Below, one piece after another: positions 34,882-44,686 of a stretch of 64,000 nucleotides of DNA (position 1 is its first letter; every line of letters begins with the position of its first letter). The DNA comes from Polluticaenibacter yanchengensis (GTDB lineage: Bacteria > Bacteroidota > Bacteroidia > Chitinophagales > Chitinophagaceae): assembly GCA_027854065.1 (NCBI GenBank), contig JAQGEF010000004.1, positions 62,001 to 126,000 of the forward strand, written 5' to 3'. The position numbers and the translations under genes were made by a program. A model generated the notes under the pieces. That model saw only the letters and a list, made by a program, of their open reading frames with translations, had not been told where the DNA came from and did no database searches.

Positions 34882-37800
34882 ATGAATTTCAAAAAGATTA
34901 ACAACCTTGCCGGCTGGCTGGTGTTTTTTATTGCCACAGCTGTGTACGTTATGACTGCCGAGAAGAATGGCAGTTTGTGGGATTGTGGCGAGTTCGTTGC
35001 ATGTTGCTTTAAATTGCAAATACCGCACCCTCCGGGAGCGCCGCTTTTTGTCATTATCGGCCGGATTTTTATCATCCTTTTTGGAGATAATCCAGCCACT
35101 GCTGCCAAAGCCGTTAATATAATGAGTGCTTTAGCCAGTAGTTTTACCATATTATTCCTTTTCTGGAGTATTACCCACATGGCCAGGAAACTGGTGAACC
35201 CGATCATTGAAACGATCAACGGCACTCAGCTGGTTTCTATTATAGGTGCCGGTGTGGTTGGTGCATTAGCTTATACTTTTTCAGATTCATTTTGGTACAG
35301 TGCGGTTGAAGGCGAAGTGTATGCCTTAAGTTCATTCTTTACAGCGCTGGTATTCTGGGCTATTCTTAAATGGGAACAGCAGGTGGATAAAGACAGTAGC
35401 ATTAACAGTACGGACTCTAATCACTTTAATGCTGATAAATGGGTGGTTTTCATATTCTTTATGATGGGTTTAAGTATCGGCGTCCATTTACTGAACCTCT
35501 TAACCATTCCTGCCATTGTAATGGTGTACTATTTTAAACGCTTTAAGGTAACCAGGAACGGTACCATTTTCGCGTTTATTTTGGGTTGTATTATTACGGG
35601 TGTGGTGCAAAAAGTAGTGATACAATCTTCTGTAAATACTGCGGGTAGTTTCGACCGCATGTTTGTAAACAGTTTTAACCTGCCATTCTTTAGCGGTTTT
35701 GCATTCTTCTTTATATTAATGGCAGTGATTATTGCGATTGGATTACGCGTTGCAGCTAAGAAAAAATGGTATTATGTAAGACTTGGATTGTGGAGCATCA
35801 CCTTTATGTTTATTGGTTACTCCAGCTACCTTACTACAATGATCCGAAGTAGTGCGAACCCGGTTGTGGACATGTACAATGTAGATAATCCTAACAGTTT
35901 GGTGGGTTACCTGGGTCGTGAACAATACGGTGATTTCCCGCTCGTATATGGCCAGGTGTTTTCTGCAAGACCTATAGATATGCAGGAAGGTGCCATGAAA
36001 TACCAGATGAGCCGTGAAAAAGGCAAGTATATTGAAATAGGTAAAGACTTTAAATATGTATATGATGACGCGGACATGATGTTCTTACCACGTATGTGGG
36101 ACGGTAGCAATGACCAGGGAAGGGCTGACTATTATGCGAGCTTCCTGGGTATTGGCAAAGTTCCTGAAAGTGATAAAAACTTCTGGAGCGACCTGGAGAA
36201 CCAGGGCCACTACCCTTACGAACGCCGTGCCAACTTCCGCGATAATATCCAGTATTTCCTGGGTTATCAGAATTACTGGATGTACCTGCGTTATTTTATG
36301 TGGAATTTTGCAGGTAAACAGAATGATGTGCAAGGGGTTGATCCTTTAAATATTCGTGACGGTAACTGGATTACCGGTATCAGCCTGGTAGATAATGTGA
36401 TGTATGGCGACCAGTCTGCCCTTCCTGATACATTGAAAGAGAATAAAGCGCATAATACACTGTATGCTTTACCATTTATATTGGGTTTATTAGGATTCTT
36501 CTACCAGTATTATAAAAACCGTAAAGATTTTATAGTAACATTCCTGTTATTCTTCTTTACCGGCCTGGCTATTGTATTATACCTGAACCAGGCAGGGAAC
36601 CAGCCTCGTGAGCGTGATTACGCATATGTAGGTAGCTTCTACGCTTTCGCTATCTGGATTGGCCTGGCGATTCCTGCAATCGTGGGATTGGCTACCAGGA
36701 GCACAGAGAAAAAATTCATGCCGAAAATCGCCATTGGTGTTGCTGCCTTAATGGTTCTTTTTGCTATTACTGCTAAAGCGGGTAACAGTGACGGGGCGTT
36801 TGTTGGTTTGTTAATACTTGGTGCGCTAAGTATTGGTGTGATTTATGCGTTGGTGTACGGGTTCGGTGCCCTGAAAAAAGAAGGTATTGTATCTAAAGCA
36901 GCAACTGTTTTAGGTTTGGCGGTGGTGTTATTGATGGCGGCCCAGGAGTGGGATGACCACGACAGAAGCCGTAAAACGACCGCACCTGATCTAGCGGTGG
37001 ACTACCTTGAAAGTTGTGAACCAAATGCTATGTTATTTACATTTGGCGATAATGATACCTATCCATTATGGTATGCCCAGGAAGTAATGGGTGTAAGACC
37101 GGATATCCGTGTAGTGAACTACAGCTTATTGGGTATTGACTGGTATGTGAACCAGTTACGGTATAAAGTGAATGAAAGTGCGCCGTTTGATGTGATTTTC
37201 TCTGCGGAACAACTGGAAGGTAACAAACGCTCTTATGTACGGTTGAAGCCAAATGGTAACCAGGAAGAGTTCAGGGATATTGAAAATACCTTCAGAACAT
37301 GGGTTGCCAGCGACGAATCTACTAAAGTGGAAGTACGTGGCGACGGTAGTTTTACAGCGACCTACCCTACCAAACGCTTCTCTATTCCTGTGGACAGAGA
37401 GAAAGTATTTAAAAATGGTACGGTAAATGCCAGCGATAGCTTGTTTGTAGAGCCCCAGATTAACCTGGAAGTAGGAAATGCCCTGACTTTAGCAGACCTG
37501 ACCGTGTTATCTGTTATTGCTACTAATAAATGGGACAGACCAATATACTTTACTTCTAAATTTACCACTTTAGGATTTGGAGATTACCTGCGCCGTGATG
37601 GTATGACTTACCGCCTGGTTCCTTTAAAAGACGATGTTAATACAGAGCATTCCTTTAAAGTAATGATGGAGAAGTTTAAATTTGGCAGTGCAGATGTTCC
37701 GGGTGTTTATTTTGACGAAGAGAATCGCCGTCATTTAAATAGTATGCGCCAGGCATTTGCGGATGTTGCGTTATCATTATCTGGTTCGGGAGACAAAGAG

Positions 37801-38160
37801 AAAGCCAGGCAACTACTTGATAAAGTGGATAATGGTATTTTACAAGCCAATATGCCTTATGGCATGGTCAGCCGTTATAACCAGCATAACCAAAGCAGCT
37901 TAATGTTATACCAGGCTGCATTGAGCGCTGATCATACCAAACTTGCAGATAAGATAGCAACAGATGTGAAAAAAGAACTGACTGCCGAAATGAATTATTT
38001 CGAGAAATTATCTGCTTCGCAACAGGAAAAAATGGAGTATGAGATGAGAAGTACCAGGTACTTGCTTGATATGCTTCAGAAGATCGAGAGCGATTATAAA
38101 AAGGCAAAAGAAGTTAATGTTGAACAAAAGAAATTAACAACAAAGGATTCATCTAACTAA
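34882..38160 (+). CDS. DUF2723 multi-pass membrane protein (GT-C-like)
   Basis: A 1092-residue protein. Residues 1-330 contain about ten hydrophobic helices, with the conserved DCGEFVACCFKLQIPHPPGAP motif in the first periplasmic loop. Asp and Glu there resemble the catalytic loop of GT-C glycosyltransferases. More helices follow around 520-720, with GNQPRERDYAYVGSFYAF, and then a soluble C-terminal domain of about 370 residues with FGDNDTYPLWYAQEVMGVRPD. DUF2723 proteins are almost confined to Bacteroidota and have been suggested to take part in protein or lipid glycosylation; I treat that as a hypothesis. It is monocistronic with a good terminator. The length is in the usual range. Confidence 0.9.
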   Translation: MNFKKINNLAGWLVFFIATAVYVMTAEKNGSLWDCGEFVACCFKLQIPHPPGAPLFVIIGRIFIILFGDNPATAAKAVNIMSALASSFTILFLFWSITHMARKLVNPIIETINGTQLVSIIGAGVVGALAYTFSDSFWYSAVEGEVYALSSFFTALVFWAILKWEQQVDKDSSINSTDSNHFNADKWVVFIFFMMGLSIGVHLLNLLTIPAIVMVYYFKRFKVTRNGTIFAFILGCIITGVVQKVVIQSSVNTAGSFDRMFVNSFNLPFFSGFAFFFILMAVIIAIGLRVAAKKKWYYVRLGLWSITFMFIGYSSYLTTMIRSSANPVVDMYNVDNPNSLVGYLGREQYGDFPLVYGQVFSARPIDMQEGAMKYQMSREKGKYIEIGKDFKYVYDDADMMFLPRMWDGSNDQGRADYYASFLGIGKVPESDKNFWSDLENQGHYPYERRANFRDNIQYFLGYQNYWMYLRYFMWNFAGKQNDVQGVDPLNIRDGNWITGISLVDNVMYGDQSALPDTLKENKAHNTLYALPFILGLLGFFYQYYKNRKDFIVTFLLFFFTGLAIVLYLNQAGNQPRERDYAYVGSFYAFAIWIGLAIPAIVGLATRSTEKKFMPKIAIGVAALMVLFAITAKAGNSDGAFVGLLILGALSIGVIYALVYGFGALKKEGIVSKAATVLGLAVVLLMAAQEWDDHDRSRKTTAPDLAVDYLESCEPNAMLFTFGDNDTYPLWYAQEVMGVRPDIRVVNYSLLGIDWYVNQLRYKVNESAPFDVIFSAEQLEGNKRSYVRLKPNGNQEEFRDIENTFRTWVASDESTKVEVRGDGSFTATYPTKRFSIPVDREKVFKNGTVNASDSLFVEPQINLEVGNALTLADLTVLSVIATNKWDRPIYFTSKFTTLGFGDYLRRDGMTYRLVPLKDDVNTEHSFKVMMEKFKFGSADVPGVYFDEENRRHLNSMRQAFADVALSLSGSGDKEKARQLLDKVDNGILQANMPYGMVSRYNQHNQSSLMLYQAALSADHTKLADKIATDVKKELTAEMNYFEKLSASQQEKMEYEMRSTRYLLDMLQKIESDYKKAKEVNVEQKKLTTKDSSN

Positions 38161-38180
38161 TAAATGAATCCATCCTATGT

Positions 38181-38221
38181 AAAAGGGGCTGTCTGAAAAG
38201 GTTGGACAGCCCCTTTTTTAT
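38181..38221 (+). terminator. Rho-independent terminator of the DUF2723 gene
   Basis: AAAAGGGGCTGTC pairs with GACAGCCCCTTTT around an 11-base loop and is followed by further T residues. It begins 21 bases past the stop. Confidence 0.9.
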
Positions 38222-38782
38222 TGCATAAAACCTGGTAGCTTATCAACAGTAACCTGTTACAGCCTGTTTTGTGTACTATTTGGTTATCAGAAATTATTGA
38301 ATGCCCACAAACCTATAGAATCAACAATATTCTTGTTAAAGCAATTAGATAACTTTTCGGCTGACGATGCTGGATAATACCATTGTTGTTTGACAATGAC
38401 TTTTAGGATTATATCTGTAAGTAACTGAGCGAACTTGCTAATAATTGCCGGGTTAGGTGAGCCGTCGCACTCAGCCGCACCCATTAATATCAACACCGTT
38501 TCAGAGCTCAGGGAAAACTTTCTTTTAAAAGAAAACCGAGTGTGAAAACACCCGGTTTATTTACTTACTAACCTATTAAATTCCCTGCTAAATTACAATT
38601 TTGATCAGGAAATTAAAAATTATATTTTACATAAAAATACCTTATGCAATCAGGCTCATTCATTCAAATAAATTACAATAACATAATTATGAACTACTTA
38701 AACAAATGATTTTTTTTAAATAAAAATATAAATTTTGTTATCCACAACACAATTTAAAAATATATTTAATATATAATCCTTT
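38222..38782. other. Gap between convergent DUF2723 and tsf genes
   Basis: No supported gene. A 69-codon minus-strand frame (38287-38496, GTG start; inner ATG at 38484) has no recognisable domain. A hairpin with a GAAA loop at 38531-38562 (AAACCGAGTGT against ACACCCGGTTT, one mismatch, T-rich on the plus side) may be a second terminator. The remainder is very AT-rich. Confidence 0.4.
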
Positions 38783-38822
38783 AAAAAAATAAGCCGGTTT
38801 TAAATAAAACCGGCTTATTTTA
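38783..38822 (-). terminator. Rho-independent terminator after tsf
   Basis: AATAAGCCGGTTTT pairs with AAAACCGGCTTATT around a short AAAT loop, flanked by A-rich sequence on the plus strand, giving a T tract in minus-strand reading. It lies 23 bases past the tsf stop. Confidence 0.88.
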
Positions 38823-38844
38823 TATAATATTAAATTTTAGGATA

Positions 38845-39678
38845 TTAACCTAAAGCAACACGTTTGAAAGAAACCACTTTCAAATCTTTATTTACACCTG
38901 AAATATAGTCTGCTACAGATTTACCAGCGTCTTTTACAAATGGTTGAGCTAATAAAGTATTTTCTTTGAAGAAAGCGTTTAATTTGCCTTCTGCAATCTT
39001 AGCGATCATTTCAGCAGGTTTACCTGCCATTTTAGGATCCATAGATATTTGCTCTGTAACGATTGCTCTTTCGCGTGCTACTACATCTTCAGCAATAGAA
39101 GCCGGATCGATCGCTAATGGGTTCATTGCTGCGATCTGCATAGCGATATCTTTACCAACTTCTTCAGATTCAGCAGATAAACCTACTAATACACCCATAC
39201 GGTAAGCACCGTGAATGTAAGAAGCAACATAATCCGCATCGATACGCTCGAATTTAGATACACCGATTTTTTCGCCAATCTGAGCTAACTTATCATTGAT
39301 GATCTCAGATACTTTAACGCCATTAGCAGAAGATTCTAATAATTCTTCTACAGATTTTACGTTGTTTGCGATAGCTGCATCAGCAATAACTTGTGCAAAA
39401 GCAACGAAATCCGCATTTTTAGATACAAAATCTGTTTCACAGCTTACGCTGATTGCAATACCGGTTTTGTGATCGGCAGTTGTTTGTGCAATAACAACAC
39501 CTTCTTTTGCTTCACGATCGCTACGTTTAGCAGCAATTTTTTGACCTTGTTTACGTAACCAGTCGATAGCAGCTTCAAAATCACCATTTGTTTCAGTTAA
39601 AGCTTTACGGCAATCTAACATACCGGCTCCGGTAGCCTGACGTAATTTATTAATATCAGCAGCAGTTATAGCGCTCAT
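38845..39678 (-). CDS. tsf: Elongation factor Ts
   Basis: A 277-residue nucleotide exchange factor for EF-Tu. The N-terminal UBA-like domain reads ITAADINKLRQATGAGMLDCRKALTET with EAAIDWLRKQG, followed by AAKRSDREAKEGVV. The core has the conserved SCETDFVSKNADF and QIAAMNPLAI. Length and start are normal. It follows rpsB on the same strand as in most bacteria, but 235 bases separate the two and a TACTTTTG box lies 22 bases before the tsf start, so it may have its own promoter. Confidence 0.98.
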   Translation of the reverse strand: MSAITAADINKLRQATGAGMLDCRKALTETNGDFEAAIDWLRKQGQKIAAKRSDREAKEGVVIAQTTADHKTGIAISVSCETDFVSKNADFVAFAQVIADAAIANNVKSVEELLESSANGVKVSEIINDKLAQIGEKIGVSKFERIDADYVASYIHGAYRMGVLVGLSAESEEVGKDIAMQIAAMNPLAIDPASIAEDVVARERAIVTEQISMDPKMAGKPAEMIAKIAEGKLNAFFKENTLLAQPFVKDAGKSVADYISGVNKDLKVVSFKRVALG

Positions 39679-39699
39679 TGTATATAAATTTTAAGTTTA

Positions 39700-39707
39700 C
39701 AAAAGTA
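39700..39707 (-). promoter_or_regulatory. Putative -7 promoter box of tsf
   Basis: Minus-strand reading TACTTTTG matches TAnnTTTG. A TTTG occurs 15 bases upstream, closer than the usual 19-20, so the site is plausible but unproven. Confidence 0.45.
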
Positions 39708-39913
39708 ATAGCTGGCATTGTACAAAATGCCGGCTTAATAATTAATTAAAATACCTCAAACATATATGCAGATGCGTAAAAGCTTATCGGCTATATAGTT
39801 TGAGGCATTTATAATAGAATAATATTTCTAATATTATAGTTTCCGCATTTACACGAGGCAAATGCATTATCAAAAAACAGTATTTATTATAAAAATGCTA
39901 CTGTTGACAAAAA

Positions 39914-40804
39914 CTATTTACCAGCCGGACGACGTCCACCGCCACCAGCATTTGGTACACGGCGTTTGTTAGCACCAGCAGGACCACCATTACCGCCACG
40001 GCCGTTACCTCTACCGCCACGCTCTTTGCTGTTACCCGCTTCGTCTTTATCGAAGTCAAATTTTGGAGCTGCATCTAATACTTCTTCTTCTTCTACTTCA
40101 TCTTTATTTGCCTGACGCTCTGCTAAACCTTCTGCAATTGCCGCAACAAGGTAGTTTACGATAATGGCAATAGATTTTGTAGCATCATCATTTGAAGGAA
40201 TAGAGAAATCTACTTTATTAGGATCACAGTTTGTATCAACCATACCGAAAGTAGCAATACCTAAGCGTTTAGCTTCTGCTAAAGCGATATGCTCGTGTCC
40301 GATGTCTACTAAGAATAAAGCAGCAGGAGTACGGCCCATGTTAGCGATACCACCTAATACTTTTTCCATTTTATCTTTATCGCGGGTTAATGTTAAACGT
40401 TCTTTTTTAGTGATACTGTCTAAAGTACCATCGTTCAACATTTTTTCGATGCTTTGCATTTTCTTAACACTTTTACGAACAGTGTTAAAGTTCGTCAACA
40501 TACCACCTAACCAACGCTCGGTTACGTAAGGCATGTTTACGCGTTGTGCACACTCGGTAACGATTTCTTTTGCTTGTTTCTTGGTAGCAACAAACATGAT
40601 TTTTTTACCGCTTTTAGCAATTTGCTTAAGTGCAGCTGCTGCATCTTGTAAACCTTCAACAGTTTTGTTAAGGTCTATGATATGAATACCTTTTTTCTCC
40701 GCGAAGATGTAAGGTAACATTTTTGGATTCCACTTCTTTCTTAAGTGTCCGAAGTGAACACCAGCATCAAGTAATTGCTGTTGAAGAGATGTATTTTGTT
40801 CCAT
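39914..40804 (-). CDS. rpsB: Ribosomal protein uS2 with a Gly/Arg-rich tail
   Basis: A 296-residue small-subunit protein. The conserved body (residues 1-234) begins [21 protein letters not shown] and contains [44 protein letters not shown] and ANCD-like [20 protein letters not shown]. Residues 235-296 form an added tail: first acidic ([10 protein letters not shown]), then very rich in Gly, Arg and Asn ([10 protein letters not shown] and [10 protein letters not shown]), likely disordered and RNA-binding. Typical uS2 ends near residue 240-260. It lies between rpsI and tsf in the usual order for this phylum. Confidence 0.97.
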   Translation of the reverse strand: MEQNTSLQQQLLDAGVHFGHLRKKWNPKMLPYIFAEKKGIHIIDLNKTVEGLQDAAAALKQIAKSGKKIMFVATKKQAKEIVTECAQRVNMPYVTERWLGGMLTNFNTVRKSVKKMQSIEKMLNDGTLDSITKKERLTLTRDKDKMEKVLGGIANMGRTPAALFLVDIGHEHIALAEAKRLGIATFGMVDTNCDPNKVDFSIPSNDDATKSIAIIVNYLVAAIAEGLAERQANKDEVEEEEVLDAAPKFDFDKDEAGNSKERGGRGNGRGGNGGPAGANKRRVPNAGGGGRRPAGK

Positions 40805-40930
40805 TTTAATATTTAGTTCTCAATAAAACTTAATTGAGAGATATTTTAAATTGTTTGTGGTAATATATTTTGTATTAAACAGAAATATATAATTCAGGCA
40901 ACCAGCAAAACCAATTGCCCAAATACGATA

Positions 40931-41320
40931 TTAACGTTTGCTGAACTGGTAGCTGCGACGTGCTTTCTTTTTACCAGGTTTTTTACGCTCAACGCTACGA
41001 GGGTCACGCGTTAATAAACCTGCCGCTTTTAAAGTTGGACGTAATTCAGCATCCTGAGCGATTAACGCACGGGCAATACCTAATTTAACAGCTTCAGCCT
41101 GGCCTTTTACACCACCGCCTTTTGCGTTAACTTTTACATCGAATTTATCAAGACCTTCAATTACTTTTAAAGATTGCTCTACTTGGTTTTGTAAGTATGG
41201 CAATGCGAAATATGTTTTGTAGTCTTTACCGTTTACAGTAATGTTACCAGTACCTTTTGTAAGGAAAACACGGGTAACCGCTTCTTTACGGCGTCCTACT
41301 GAATTTTTTTGCTTTTCCAT
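40931..41320 (-). CDS. rpsI: Ribosomal protein uS9
   Basis: A 129-residue 30S protein. It contains SVGRRKEAVTRVFL near the start, GKDYKTYF, KGGGVKGQAEAVKLGIARAL, and the basic C terminus LLTRDPRSVERKKPGKKKARRSYQFSKR that reaches the P site. It lies 45 bases downstream of rplM in the conserved rplM-rpsI pair. The final KR is typical. Confidence 0.98.
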   Translation of the reverse strand: MEKQKNSVGRRKEAVTRVFLTKGTGNITVNGKDYKTYFALPYLQNQVEQSLKVIEGLDKFDVKVNAKGGGVKGQAEAVKLGIARALIAQDAELRPTLKAAGLLTRDPRSVERKKPGKKKARRSYQFSKR

Positions 41321-41365
41321 TTATAATAAAATGTGAGTGGTTAAATTAATTTAGTTTAATTAAGA

Positions 41366-41809
41366 TTAGAACTTAAGTTCTGTCGGTTTTTGTGCCGCAT
41401 GTAAATGCTCGCTACCTGCATATACAAATAATTTTTTGTACATTTTACGTCCTAATCTGTTTTTAGGTAACATCCCTTTTACAGCGCGCTCAATAATATT
41501 TTCCGGACGACGCTTTTGAAGGTTTTTAGCTGTTTCCTCTCTTAAACCACCAGGATAACCACTATAGTTTTGGTAGATTTTTTCTTCTAATTTGTTACCG
41601 CTGAATTTAACTTTATCAGCATTAATAACAATGATATAATCCCCAGTATCCGCATGAGGAGTATAAATAGCTTTGTGCTTACCGCGTAATACTGCGGCAA
41701 TTCTTGCACTGATGCGACCTACGGTTTGATTGGTGCCGTCAACAACATACCAGTTACGCTGTACGGAAGCCTCGTTCGCATGTTTGGTTGTGAAATGTAA
41801 TTTGCTCAT
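41366..41809 (-). CDS. rplM: Ribosomal protein uL13
   Basis: A 147-residue 50S protein with NWYVVDGTNQTVGRISARIA, LRGKHKAIYTPHADTGDYIIVINA, GYPGGLREETA and GMLPKNRLGRKMYKKLFVY. I start it at MSKLHFTTKH (41809). The frame is open to 41938, but that extension covers the predicted promoter and has no similarity to uL13. It is first in the rplM-rpsI operon. Confidence 0.97.
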   Translation of the reverse strand: MSKLHFTTKHANEASVQRNWYVVDGTNQTVGRISARIAAVLRGKHKAIYTPHADTGDYIIVINADKVKFSGNKLEEKIYQNYSGYPGGLREETAKNLQKRRPENIIERAVKGMLPKNRLGRKMYKKLFVYAGSEHLHAAQKPTELKF

Positions 41810-41871
41810 TTTTTTGATTTTTGTATAGCACCGCCATCCCGGCACTATTATCCTATTTAAAAATTGGATGG

Positions 41872-41900
41872 CAAAGGTATGTATAAAATGTGCATAAAAC
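41872..41900 (-). promoter_or_regulatory. Putative promoter of rplM-rpsI
   Basis: Minus-strand reading gives TACCTTTG, a full TAnnTTTG match, with a weak -33 GTTTT about 17-19 bases upstream. The predicted 5' leader of about 55 bases would start inside the longer open frame, which supports the shorter rplM start. Confidence 0.55.
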
Positions 41901-42207
41901 TGCATATTATAACAACTATTTTCACACAACCGCTGCAATTAATTGATAAACAATATTAAAAATGAACTTTTTTTTAAATTATTAGCATTTAACCGCCATA
42001 AGAAAGGCAATTTATATACTCATAAATGCTCTTACATGGCTAAGCGGGGCTACTTAACATGCCAATAGTTGCTGACCGAGGGGGCTTAAACCCGGCCTGC
42101 AATACTGGAATACTTTTGTTTTATACATGCATAGGGATACTAAAAAAACTGAATTCTTAATATTTTCAAGTATTAATAAAAACAGCGGTGATATAAAAAA
42201 AATAAAA
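41901..42207. other. Intergenic gap between rplM and argC
   Basis: AT-rich, divergent promoters at its two ends. A short GC-richer stretch (42040-42110) has some self-complementarity but no repeat partner elsewhere in the window. No gene is seen. Confidence 0.4.
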
Positions 42208-42215
42208 TAATTTTG
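42208..42215 (+). promoter_or_regulatory. Putative -7 promoter box of argC
   Basis: TAATTTTG matches TAnnTTTG, 45 bases before the ATG at 42261. The upstream alternative start at 42213 would lie inside this box, which favours the internal ATG. Confidence 0.5.
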
Positions 42216-42260
42216 TGCATTACTTATATGCATCTTCAAGATGCTTATAGCATATTATCC

Positions 42261-43265
42261 ATGACAAATTCAATTATTAAAGCAGGCATTATTGGTGGTG
42301 CCGGCTACACCGGCGGTGAGTTAATCCGTATTTTACTGAACCACCCAAATGTAGAGCTGGCTTTTGTACAAAGCAGCAGTAACGCCGGAAATCCTATTCA
42401 TAAAGTTCATGCCGACTTATTTGGTGATACTGAAATTACATTTGTAGCTAAACACCATTACGATATTGATGTATTGTTTTTTTGTGCCGGACATGGTGAG
42501 GCGAAGAAGTTTGTAGCTGCAAATGCAATTCCATCACATGTGCGCTTAATTGATATTGGCAATGATTTCCGTTTAACATCGGATAGTATTATCGGGGACA
42601 GAACTTTTGTTTATGGTTTGCCTGAATTGAATTCGGAAGCGATAAGAAGCGCCGAAAATATTGCGAACCCAGGTTGTTTTGCCACGGCTATTCAGCTGGG
42701 ATTATTACCATTGGCAGATGCGGGCTTATTGACTGAAGTTTACACTACAGGTATTACCGGTAGTACAGGCGCGGGACAAAGTTTAAGTGCGACATCGCAT
42801 TTTAGCTGGCGCACGAACAATATACAGGCTTATAAAACCCTGACGCATCAACATAATTCAGAGATTGTACAATCCCTGGTACAACTGCAACCTAACCTGG
42901 CTGATACTAATAATGGTGAAAAGGGTATTTCTTTTGTACCATGGCGTGGTGATTTTGCCCGTGGTATTTTTATAAGCAGTACGATTACGAGTTATTTATC
43001 CCTGGCGGAAATGCAGGATTTATACAGTGACTACTATAAGGATGCTGCTTTTACTTTTGTAACTACTGAACCTGTTTTTTTAAAACAGGTGGTAAACAGT
43101 AATAAATGTATTATCCAGATAGAGAAAGTGGGTAATAAATTTGTGATTCACTCTGTAATAGATAATTTGCTGAAAGGTGCTTCGGGCCAGGCTGTACAAA
43201 ATATGAACCTGATCTTTGACCTTCCGGAAACAACCGGTTTAAAATTAAAAACGAGTGCATTTTAA
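42261..43265 (+). CDS. argC: N-acetyl-gamma-glutamyl-phosphate reductase
   Basis: A 334-residue NADPH-dependent enzyme of arginine biosynthesis. The nucleotide loop is AGIIGGAGYTGGELIRIL, the catalytic cysteine is in IANPGCFATAIQLGL, and GSTGAGQSLS and FVPWRGDFARGI belong to the substrate domain. I start at MTNSIIKAG (42261). The open frame begins 48 bases earlier, but that segment overlaps a likely promoter. It is followed 80 bases later by argD, which has a separate TATATTTG box. Other arg genes (argB, argE, argF, argG) are not in the window. Confidence 0.96.
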   Translation: MTNSIIKAGIIGGAGYTGGELIRILLNHPNVELAFVQSSSNAGNPIHKVHADLFGDTEITFVAKHHYDIDVLFFCAGHGEAKKFVAANAIPSHVRLIDIGNDFRLTSDSIIGDRTFVYGLPELNSEAIRSAENIANPGCFATAIQLGLLPLADAGLLTEVYTTGITGSTGAGQSLSATSHFSWRTNNIQAYKTLTHQHNSEIVQSLVQLQPNLADTNNGEKGISFVPWRGDFARGIFISSTITSYLSLAEMQDLYSDYYKDAAFTFVTTEPVFLKQVVNSNKCIIQIEKVGNKFVIHSVIDNLLKGASGQAVQNMNLIFDLPETTGLKLKTSAF

Positions 43266-43273
43266 TACTGCTG

Positions 43274-43281
43274 TATATTTG
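43274..43281 (+). promoter_or_regulatory. Putative -7 promoter box of argD
   Basis: TATATTTG matches TAnnTTTG. It lies 8 bases beyond the argC stop and 64 bases before the argD ATG, suggesting argD can be transcribed on its own. Confidence 0.45.
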
Positions 43282-43345
43282 CACTTTCTTTGAAAAATTA
43301 AAAGATTATTCCCACCTATTTTAAAAGGGAATTACTTATATAACA

Positions 43346-44548
43346 ATGGCACTTTTCGACGTTTATTCGCTAAACAACATTACTATTACAAAAGCTAACG
43401 GCAGCTATGTATGGGACAACAACGGCGTACAATATTTAGATATGTACGGCGGACATGCCGTTATCAGTATCGGACATACCAACCCGTTTTGGACAGCCCG
43501 AATTAAGGAGCAGTTAGACCAGATTGCTTTTTACAGCAACTCTGTGATTCTGCCGATCCAACAGGAACTGAGCGAAATTTTAGAGCGAGTAAGCGGAAAA
43601 AAAGATTACCAATTGTTCCTATGCAACAGCGGTGCTGAAGCGAACGAGAATGCATTAAAACTGGCTTCTTTCCATACAGGGCGTAAAAAAGTGATTGCCT
43701 TTAAAAAGAGTTTTCATGGCCGTACTTCCCTAGCTGTAGCCTGTACAGATAATCCTGCAATAGTGGCACCGGTAAATGAAACCGATAATGTTACTTTTTT
43801 ACCATTCAACGACGAGAAGGCTTTAAAGGCTGAGTTTGAGAAAAACGGTAAGGATGTGGCTGCTGTTATTATTGAGGGTATCCAGGGTGTTGGCGGTATT
43901 GTGGAAGCGACGCCTTCTTTTCTTAAACTGATCCGTAGTTTAACGACTCAATATGGTGCTGTGTACATTGCGGACAGTGTACAGTGTGGCTATGGCCGCA
44001 GTGGTCAGTTTTTCTCTCATGATATTGCAGGTGAAGATGCTGATATTTATACCATGGCTAAAGGTATGGGTAACGGTTTCCCGATTGGCGGTATTCTTAT
44101 TGCTCCTTCTATCAAACCGAAGATTGGTATGCTAGGCACTACTTTTGGCGGCAATCCTTTGGCTTGCGCGGCTGCAGTAGCGGTATTGGAAGTCATAGAA
44201 AAAGATAATTTACTGGAAACGGCTAAAACAAGAGGTACTTATCTTATCAATAAATTAAAGCGTGTTAATGGTATTGAAAATATCAGGGGACGTGGTTTAA
44301 TGATTGGTTTTGATGTACCTGAGCATTTGAGCGGATTGAAGCAAACATTGCTTTACGATTTCTTTGTATTTACCGGGGAGGCAAAACCAAATGTTATCCG
44401 TTTATTGCCTGCATTAAACATTACGCGTAAACAAATAGATGAGTTTATCGATATCCTGGAAGAGGCTATTGACAGCTTAACGCCTAAAGCACCACCGGCG
44501 GAGGAAGTAAAAGAACCTACGAGTAAAGTGGTAGCTGAATTGAAATAA
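43346..44548 (+). CDS. argD: Acetylornithine aminotransferase (class III PLP aminotransferase)
   Basis: A 400-residue enzyme. Motifs are YVWDNNGVQYLDMYGGHAV, LFLCNSGAEANENALKLA, SFHGRTSLAVACTDNP, an Asp in YIADSVQCGYGRSG, and the PLP lysine K239 in TMAKGMGNGFPIGG. Position right after argC supports the acetylornithine role, though succinylated intermediates are known in some Bacteroidota and the substrate cannot be settled here. The last 20 residues (PKAPPAEEVKEPTSK) form a low-complexity tail not essential to the fold. Confidence 0.92.
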   Translation: MALFDVYSLNNITITKANGSYVWDNNGVQYLDMYGGHAVISIGHTNPFWTARIKEQLDQIAFYSNSVILPIQQELSEILERVSGKKDYQLFLCNSGAEANENALKLASFHTGRKKVIAFKKSFHGRTSLAVACTDNPAIVAPVNETDNVTFLPFNDEKALKAEFEKNGKDVAAVIIEGIQGVGGIVEATPSFLKLIRSLTTQYGAVYIADSVQCGYGRSGQFFSHDIAGEDADIYTMAKGMGNGFPIGGILIAPSIKPKIGMLGTTFGGNPLACAAAVAVLEVIEKDNLLETAKTRGTYLINKLKRVNGIENIRGRGLMIGFDVPEHLSGLKQTLLYDFFVFTGEAKPNVIRLLPALNITRKQIDEFIDILEEAIDSLTPKAPPAEEVKEPTSKVVAELK

Positions 44549-44566
44549 AATGGTTTTACAATATAT

Positions 44567-44597
44567 AAAAATGCCGGGCATGTGCCGGGCATTTTTA
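44567..44597 (+). terminator. Rho-independent terminator of argD
   Basis: AAAAATGCCGGGCA pairs with TGCCGGGCATTTTT with one mismatch around a very short loop, followed by T-rich sequence. It lies 19 bases past the stop. Confidence 0.8.
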
Positions 44598-44686
44598 TTA
44601 TATTGAATTGGATGTTTTGACGTTCGGTTGTATTGGAAACTGGTGATTGCATAAAAACCTGCAAGGATTCTCTATAAAATCCGGCA

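Noticed and set aside
38287..38496. 69-codon minus-strand frame between two hairpins
   Set aside because: No domain, GTG start, lies in a gap with only AT-rich sequence; not enough to call a gene.
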